Shown in pieces: positions 57,176-64,000 of a stretch of 64,000 nt of DNA. How positions within the stretch are numbered: the first letter of the stretch is position 1; each line of letters starts with the position of its first letter. The position numbers and the translations under genes are program-made. Source of the stretch: Heterohyrax brucei (taxonomy: Eukaryota; Chordata; Mammalia; Hyracoidea; Procaviidae); the NCBI GenBank assembly GCA_028571685.1, contig CM053142.1, forward strand, positions 124,612,796 through 124,676,795, in the 5' to 3' direction. The notes below the pieces were generated by a model. It ran no database searches. It saw nothing but the letters and a program-made list of their open reading frames with translations, and was not told the DNA's origin.

Positions 57176-58790
57176 GAAAAGAACAGGAACAACCCTGCTT
57201 AAGAAGTTGGGAGCACATCTTCTAAGCCCCACAAGTCACAAAATGATTCCTTCTTACAAAGTAGTTTCTGATTCACCTTCCCTTTTCCTGCCCAGCCTCG
57301 TGGTTTTCAGACAGGGAGTATCATACGCCTGATTATGCAGCATGCCTTGTGGACAGGGGTAGTCTCCATTTGAGACTTGTTTGTACACACATGTGGGGCC
57401 CAACACACAACTGTGAATGAGCCCAAGTGGTGTGCTTAATAAATGACAAGGAAGAAACTGATTGAAAACGTAACATCTGAGCTATCATTGGGACAATGGC
57501 CTATACGCAGATACCGGGCTAGTTAAAACAGCTGCAGAGTCTTCCTTCCTTCAGCCCCCATTTAATAAGAACCTACTTTGTGCCAGGTACTGCAGGTATG
57601 GCAATGAATGTGAGACTTCCCTGCTTCCCAGTAGTTCTCAGTATATGGGGAAGACAAGGCCAGCACAGAGTTGTTAGTTGTTGCTGTATGTGCATTTGTC
57701 TGGGACTTGTTGCTTAATGGGATCACTTAAAACACCTCTTAGCTTACCTATTCCAAGGCCCGAGAGACTGCACTCAAGTCTGAGGAAACCTCTCAAGCTA
57801 GACTCAGTTACAAAGAACGCATGATTAGTGTGAATCTCCAATGTGCGCCTTGGCAAATGCTCCGTCTTTCCTCATCTTTGGTACCTTGAATGACTTGGAT
57901 GTTTCAACATTCACCTAAGCTCTTTCAACATAACACAGCAGTCTTGGCAAAACTAAAATGAAGAAAAAATCGACGCTTGTTTGGGTTGTTTGGCCACGCC
58001 TCTGGAGTTCACCCTCCTCGGGTGGGGGTGACGTTTTACTGCTGCTCCTTCCTCATCTGGCAGTTGGGGCACCCAGGTCAGCCCCAGTCTATACTACCTC
58101 ATAAGCGGAGTACAAAACCAGCAGTTCAATCTCACACTTTATCTGGCTCCTTCACTCCCCTCATTATTCAATCACATTTTCTAAAAGCAAATCTGAGTGA
58201 GAGCCGTAGCACAGCTAAGAAAGAGAGAGGATGCAGTCATCCTTGTTGCATCTCAGGCCTACAGGGAATATATTTCTAAGAGGGCTCAAATCTGGATCTT
58301 TAAAAGCCTAGCCTCCTGTGTTTAGAAAGGTTTGCCTAGACCTCTGAGATCCTGCTGCCAGGCTGGTACTGTGGACGAACTGCCAGCACCGAGCGGCAGA
58401 ATGCAACAAAAAGTTCCACGCCTGCTCGCGGAGCCCTTGGCGAATGAGCTTGAATTAAAAGCAGTCTTCAGGTGCCAGGCCTCGGCAGCCCATGCACGGA
58501 TGCTAACAATTAGCTAATGGCCCAGCTCAGGAGCAGCACTCAGGGGCATACGGAACTTCCTTTTAACATCTCCTCCTAAAAAGGCCTGTTCACTTAAGGA
58601 TAAACTTAGACGCTGGAGAAGCTGCTGTGTCTTCTGAGCCAGTTTAAACCAGGAAGGGTCAACTAAGTTTACAACAGACTTGAAGGTCCTAAATGCTAGA
58701 ATGATCTATTCAAGCCACTGAGCTAACAGAGTCCAATCTCTACTCTATTTGAAGCAAATAAACCCCTGCTTTACTTCCCATGGTTCTTAG
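57176..58790. other. Intron, mostly unique
   Basis: No repeats recognised. The part at 58360-58560 is CpG-richer than its surroundings and contains homeodomain-like taattagctaat-type motifs near 58507-58517; it may be a regulatory element. Confidence 0.35.
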
Positions 58791-58791
58791 C

Positions 58792-59360
58792 GCAGTGCTT
58801 TTCAAATTTCAATGTGCAAAGGAATCAGCAGGGGAATCCTATTAAAATGCAGACGAGTTTAGTTCTGGAATTGTTGCAGTTGCTGTTAGTGGTCACCGTG
58901 TGGGCCTCCAACTCATGATGACGCCTTGCACAACTCCACAGAACGCTGCCTGGTCCTGCGCCACCCACCTGACTAGCTGAGAATCCGACTGCTGTGATCC
59001 ACAGCATTTTCACTGGCTAGGTTTGGGACGCAGACCTCCAGGCCTTTCTTCTTAGTCAGCCTCAGTCTGGAAGTGTCACCAAATGTTGAGCATCCCAGTA
59101 ACACACAAGCTTTGACAGTCAGATAATGGCTGTGCAGAAGGCCCACTGGTCAGAAATCAAACCGGGAACTCTCACATGGAATTCTACTGCGGAACCATCA
59201 ACGCCTCAGTGAGTTCTGGAGCAGGGCCTGAGGGTTGCTACAAGTTGGAAGAGACTTGATGGAAACTTTTTTTTTCAGTTTAGGGCCTCAGAGTCTATGT
59301 TTCTAACTTGCTCCATCGTAATACCGACGCTGCAGGTCCATGACCACACTTTGAGTAGCA
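58792..59360 (+). mobile_element. MER5A-like element split by a SINE
   Basis: The left part is cagtgcttttcaaatttcaa + tgtgcaaaggaatc. The right part is ggcctcagagtctatgtttc and then ccatgaccacactttgagta. The two join to one MER5A-like element when 58862-59271 is removed. agtttag occurs on both sides and may be the duplication. Confidence 0.65.
58878..59220 (-). mobile_element. tRNA-Gly-headed AfroSINE
   Basis: The right end (59147-59218) is a decayed reverse complement of tRNA-Gly: gaaatcaaaccgggaactct pairs with the T-arm/B-box region, and aattctactgcggaaccatc with the A-box region. The body (caggcctttcttcttagtca, cctcagtctggaagtgtcac) and an RTE-like tail (tcatgatgacgccttgcaca) follow. A separate plus-strand SINE tail lies at 59225-59268. 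Confidence 0.75.
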
Positions 59361-59467
59361 AGGCCACAGAGGACTTCACTGAACCAGGCTTGAAGCCAAG
59401 AAAACCAAGGGCTAATGTGAGCTGTATGATGTAATATAGGCTATCTGCTAGAGTAGGCTATGTTGTT

Positions 59468-59652
59468 GCCGGTCTGTGGAGTTGATTTTGACTCACAGTG
59501 ACCCAAGTGACACAGCAGAGCTGCCCCAGAGGGCATTTTAGGCTGTCATATTTACAGAAAAAGATCATCAGGTCTTTCTCCCATGGAGCCACTACAGGGG
59601 TGTGAACTGCCAATCTCCTGAGTGTCTAACTGTTGTACTACCAGGCTTCTCA
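59468..59652 (-). mobile_element. AfroSINE, long form
   Basis: Tail tgtggagttgattttgactc; middle ggctgtcatatttacagaaa; head taactgttgtactaccaggc. Confidence 0.82.
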
Positions 59653-59777
59653 GAGTATGCCACAAAAGACATGAAATATCACTTCTGTGCCTAACTTTTA
59701 AATGTTGGCTCACTGTATGTTATTTCTAGTATATGACAACATTGCTTAAGACAGACTGCTAGCTTCTTACTGGGTTA

Positions 59778-60238
59778 CGTTATGGGCTGAATGGTGTGTT
59801 AAACGACATGTTCATGTCCTAGGCCACAGTATCTGTGAATGTGATCTGATTTGGAAATATCATCTTTGGAAATGTAATCAAGTTAAGATGAGACCATACT
59901 GGATCAGGAAGAGCCTTAATTCAGTGACAGGTATGGTTACCAGAGAAAGAAAAGGGAAATTTGGACACACAGACACATACACAGAGGACAATGCCACATT
60001 AAGACAGAAGCAGAGGTGGTGGATACCTTGAAGCTAAGAAACACCAAGGATTTCTGGCATTCAATAAAAGATAGAAGGGCCTGAAACAGATAGTTTCTTA
60101 GAGCCTTCAGAGGCAGCATAGCTCTGGTGATACCTGAATTTCAAAGTTCTAGCCTCCAGAACTGTGACAGACTAAGTATCTGTTTTTTTAAGTCATACAG
60201 TTTGTGGTACTTTGTTACAGCCCTAAGAAATTAATGCA
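59778..60238 (+). mobile_element. MLT1-like MaLR LTR, sense
   Basis: It starts gttatgggctgaatggtgtg, continues ggacacacagacacatacac, and ends with ccagcctccagaactgtgac-like sequence, ggtactttgttacagcccta, then attaatgca. The sequence order is that of MLT1 LTRs. Confidence 0.75.
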
Positions 60239-60239
60239 G

Positions 60240-61427
60240 GGAATATCTACAGTAGATCTCTGTGACATCTGGAGCTTCAAGGATGGAAGACGTTATGTAA
60301 ACAGAGGTGGGGCAAGGGGATGGGATGGAACGCAAGCTGGCCTAATCTTGTGCTTGCCGTTGATCGGTAAATTCCATGTGCCGTCCAGTTCCTACAGGTC
60401 TGAAGACAACATCCATTTAATTGCAGGACCTGTCCCGTTAGTTGCGTCCCAAAACTTTGTCTAGGTGCTTTCCGTTGGGCCAAGACATGTGGAGGGCTGA
60501 GTTGTTCAAACTGAGGTTGTCCTGTGGACAACTTGTCTGACCAGCAGACTGGATGTGGGTTGATACATATAACCCATACATTAGGAAATGTCACTTTTCA
60601 CTTCCATCAACAAACTGAACCCTTTCCTAATTCCACTCTTCACATTTCTCTCTAATGCATATCCAAGTCTCTAACACAGCTTCATTAGCCAACATGAAAA
60701 TCCCTTTCAATTCCATTCTCCAAGTAATTTTTATGTAAATAATAAAACGCCTCGGTTGCAACCCTATTCCCCGAGGCACTCCCCAATTAACCTCCTTTTT
60801 AGATTTTTTGCTGCTACCCTTTGTTTCCTGCCCTTTAGCTCATTTCCAAAGGACTTTGCCAGCTTTCCACTTACATCTTGTGTCTTATGCATTAACCTGG
60901 GGTGCAGAACATTTTGTGAAAATGCTTTCAGCAAGAGTGGCCTGCTGTGCAAGTCATCCCAGGGCCTTCGCAGCCTGCCCAGCAGCGAGGCTTCACAGGG
61001 TTCCAGCAGGCTCCAGCTTCCGGACCTCCCCTCCCTGGCGCCGTGTTAGCCCTCCTCAATCTGACCCGTTTACCTCCCAGCGTTCCCCAGACCAATTCCT
61101 TAAATAGCTTCTTAATGTTCCTGAAAGCCTCAATTGAACTAATGGCCCTGGGGCTCCCCAGGACTCCAAAATCTGGAAGGGAGAGTTAGCAGGCACTCTG
61201 GGAGGCTTGTTACACGGAACACCTTTGTCCACTGGGGAGTCAGAGGGAACCATCAGAGCTTGTGGGGGCTTTCCTCTGTGCTCCTATCTGGTAAGAATGG
61301 AGAATAGGCCCATACAAATTTTTGAGCTTCTTGCAGTCCCTTGGAGCAAGGGAGGGAGGCAGTTGTATGGCGTTACCAGCCTTCCTGTTGTCTTTATTAC
61401 ATGATTCTTGAGCACCTAGTATGTGCT
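60240..61427. other. Intron, unique-looking
   Basis: No repeat or exon recognised. Several 60-105-codon ORFs lie on both strands (e.g. 60756-61107) in three overlapping frames without known motifs, so I treat them as chance. Confidence 0.35.
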
Positions 61428-61647
61428 AGAGTGCCTATAGTGTAAATGGTTAATGTGCTTGGTTGCTACTTAAAAGGTTGGAAATTGGAGTCCCACTAGA
61501 AATAGTTCCAAAGAAAGCCCTGGTGAGGTCTTTCTGCTCTTGGAAAAAGTCAGCCATTTGAAAATCCCAGGAAGCATGGTTCTACTCCGTTCTAGACACG
61601 GGGTTGCCATGAATTGGAGCCAACTTGATAGCACCTGGCTGGCTTAC
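61428..61647 (+). mobile_element. AfroSINE, diverged
   Basis: The head is agtgcctatagtgtaaatgg, and the tail is ggggttgccatgaattggag + ccaacttgatagcacctgg. The last part is RTE-like (gatagcacc) rather than SINE-like (gatggcagtg). Confidence 0.7.
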
Positions 61648-62437
61648 AGTGACTGTCCAACATATGCAAAAGCCAATTCAGAACAGACCATCTTTTCACC
61701 CCTCAATATTCAGTGGCTAGAGACTATGGAGCCTACTTCACATTTTCTCCACGTGCCTGGCAGTATCTTTCCCAGTGCTAAGACACAGTAAATTTTCAGG
61801 GTACATCTGCTGAGACAAAGAATAAATAGGGGGGGAGAGAGAAGAAAAATAATATTAAGATATAAGAAATCTATTAAGAAGGCCCCTAATCTCATGGTGA
61901 CTCAACAGATTTTGCTTCTCAGTTCTATACTCTCCAGTCATCACCAACTGTAATATTAACCCCAAATGGGTCGATATTTAACGGAAGTAGAAACTTTTTC
62001 CTTTCCCCGTCCATAGCGAAGGTGCTAACAAACACAGAAATACTCAGAAACAAGGGAGCAGGAACAAGTCTGGGGCGAACAAGAACGTGGCAAATCTGCT
62101 CTTGAACAAGCCCAGGGCTGTCTGCTTTCTGAGGGTCCTCAGCTCCTGAGCACTTACAGAGATGTCCTTAATGCCATCGCCACATACCTGTTCTAACACA
62201 GCAGCCTGACACGCAGCTCTCTCACACAGCACCTGCACTTAGTGCTCAGCTGCGGGCCACGGTTTCAGCATTGGTCTAACACGCGCTCGAATCGTTGCTC
62301 TGTTACTGATGCTATTTTGGTGGCATATTAAGAGTGCTTGAAATACTGGATGGTGATATTGGTTTCTTGAAAAGAAAAGAGTCCATCTTCCATTTGCCAT
62401 TCATCCTGTTGCCCTTCTAAGGATACCCTCAAGCTTT

Positions 62438-62873
62438 TATGAGGACTGCCAATTAAGTTCACGAACTCATCCTAGAAAAGGTGCTACGGACCTCATTGCT
62501 GAATATCACTGTGGTCACCTTCCAAGTACTCTCACTGATGCCAGCACCTAGGCCACCCTTCAGCGAAATTGTGGAACTCTTTTTCTGCAATGGCCACTGT
62601 ACATGGTGGCAAGACGGCAGGCTTGCATATTTAATTGCATAGTTGTCTGTGAGGAAGTTTTTAGCCAGTAAACAAATAACTGTATTTGAACACCCTCCCT
62701 ACTCACCTGATCTGGTCCCCAGTGGCTTTTGCCTTTACCCGAAGATAAAGGAAATACTGAAAGGAAGACATTTTGATGACATTTAGGACATCATGGGTAG
62801 TAGTGATACTCAGCAATGAGGTATGTGGCATTTAGAATGATTAAGTTCACGGACTTAACTGTCAGCCATCATA
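62438..62873. mobile_element. Fold-back mariner-like element, copy 2
   Basis: The 30-bp terminal inverted repeats (62438-62467 and 62844-62873) match at 23 of 30 positions and are flanked by TA. The right half is the reverse complement of the mariner-like 5' region (tctggtccccagtggctttt), and the left arm is a partial inverted copy of the right end. The element is rearranged relative to, and in inverse orientation to, copy 1 at 28121-28675. No ORF. Confidence 0.75.
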
Positions 62874-62879
62874 TGTTTT

Positions 62880-64000
62880 CATCAGTGCAGCAAATCTCCA
62901 ATTCCCTGCCCCCATCCCCCAAGTCATCAACGTAGGAAAATGAGCTCCAGCAGCTTAGGAGTAGCATTTGGGAGGAGACTCCTGCCGGTGTTATCAGAAG
63001 CCCTGTGCCTGCTTAGGCTTCTCCATCCAACCAGCTTCCTGACTTGAGACAAGCTCTTAAATTCTCTAGCTCTGTTTTCTTTTCATCTCTGTGATGATCC
63101 AAACTTTTTGGGAAAAACAAGAAAAGATACCTGCTTTATCCCTTTCTTACAAAGTTGGGAAAATCAATGAGGTAATGTGGAAGGGAACTGCAAACTTGAA
63201 TGCAATACATGTCATTCTTTTATGTCACCGATCTCAGGATATATCTGAAAGTAAGTTAGTTGGCAGAAGCAGAGGAATAGGTGTAGGCCCAAGGAATTTA
63301 TAATTTTATATGTCCAGTTTCAAAAAGCTCACTTAAAATAGCAGCGGTTGGGATTCTCAAGGTGATTCCAAGGTAAAGCTTGCCAAAAGGTGGTTGGAAA
63401 CAAGAGGAGTCTGAGGTCTTGTCCTCTCTACTCTATGCAGCCAACCCAAAAGCTCAACCTACAGAACTCTGACTGTGGCACTGGGACCAGGACAATTTTC
63501 ACAGCTTTAGACAATTCCAGAGCAGGTGATCTCAAAGCCATTCTGAAAAACAGCCACAAGCCATTCTTCACCGCACATCGGAAACATCAGCTTTACAGCC
63601 CTAAATTAGGCTTCTGACACATTCATGCTCTAGTCCTGGACTGTGTGATTCATTTCCCCCCATGGGTTGGGTCCAGTGTTGGGCTGGTTCTGTATGCCAC
63701 CTAAGTAGATTGCTCTGATAGTGGCACTCTGGCAGATCACCAAGATTGCATCTAAGTTCTCTGCAGTGGTTTTATCTACACATACAAACTGACACGGAAC
63801 CTGAAGATACACAACTTGGACTTCAGACCTACCTTTGCTCCTTACTAGTTTGCAAAAACCACTCTGTTCATTCACTTTTCAACATCTGTGGACTACCTTC
63901 TGGGGATACTAAATGAAAGAGGACTAAGAGTTTATCAGATGGAGCATATCAGGAGGAGGGGTTGGCTCTCACAGGCTTTACATGTAGACAACTGGGGCCA
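62880..64000. other. Intron, unique-looking to window end
   Basis: No repeat, exon or RNA recognised. An 81-codon minus-strand ORF at 63630-63875 has no known motif. Confidence 0.35.

Larger units (their letters stand above)
57174..64000 (-). other. PPM1H: Part of the PPM1H upstream intron
   Basis: This stretch continues 5' of the penultimate exon in the gene's sense. I looked for the preceding exon, which should encode the segment before VRVYDL, and did not find it up to the window edge, so it lies outside. The region holds a SINE cluster (58792-59652), an MLT1-like LTR (59778-60238), an AfroSINE (61428-61647) and a mariner-like fold-back element (62438-62873). Confidence 0.8.

Noticed and set aside
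59147..59218. A tRNA-Gly gene
   Set aside because: The match is a decayed SINE head with broken stems and an attached SINE body, not a functional tRNA.
57174..64000. Preceding PPM1H exon
   Set aside because: No segment encoding the residues just before VRVYDL, with flanking splice sites, was visible up to the window end.
1..64000. CRISPR arrays, prophage, bacterial operons
   Set aside because: The composition, intron-exon structure and repeats are mammalian, and no regularly spaced direct repeats were seen apart from simple microsatellites.

Overview
This is 64 kb of mammalian genomic DNA with no bacterial-style gene density. It almost certainly comes from an afrotherian, and an elephant is the best fit. 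The evidence is more than twenty copies of a tRNA-headed SINE with the diagnostic tail (GGGTCGCTATGAGTCGGAA followed by CGACTCRATGGCAGTGGG, i.e. AfroSINE), RTE-clade LINEs, and L1 families with 3' UTRs of a type I associate with the elephant lineage. The species call is inference from repeat content.

The only authentic protein-coding gene is PPM1H (PP2C-family protein phosphatase 1H), on the minus strand. Its last two coding exons are present: the penultimate exon at 57022-57173 and the terminal exon at 27120-27267. They are separated by an intron of about 29.8 kb. A 3' UTR of about 4.65 kb runs down to a poly(A) signal at 22480-22485. Bases 57174-64000 belong to the upstream intron, and earlier exons lie beyond the window. 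Both exons splice in frame (CAC|AG + G|TAC) and end in a normal stop, so the gene looks intact here.

Layout: 1-4400 is intergenic sequence rich in LTRs and SINEs. 4400-6000 is an orphan CpG island with paired CCAAT boxes, a TATA-like site and a G-quadruplex motif, next to the longest ORF of the window (not convincingly coding). 6000-21800 is intergenic, with an old L1/HAL1 carrying a later L1 and a MaLR-type LTR split by an L1. 21847-22387 is a processed pseudogene of dynein light chain DYNLL1 that converges on the PPM1H 3' end. 22460-27267 is the PPM1H 3' UTR and last exon. 27268-57021 is the giant intron, filled with nested retrotransposons: an old L1 at 31.8-39.6 kb containing a SINE, an LTR, a younger L1 and, inside that L1, an RTE; an antisense L1 at 39.6-44.6 kb carrying five later insertions, one a twin-primed (5'-inverted) L1; and a second twin-primed L1 at 53.8-54.7 kb. 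57174-64000 holds a tRNA-Gly-type SINE inside a MER5-like element, an MLT1-like LTR and a fold-back mariner-like element related to one at 28.1-28.7 kb.

The notable content is the well-preserved record of transposition (target-site duplications, twin priming, nesting, a SINE/LINE shared tail), the unassigned promoter-like island downstream of PPM1H, and the DYNLL1 pseudogene. I found no new protein system, RNA gene or CRISPR. All identifications rest on reading the sequence; no database search was run.
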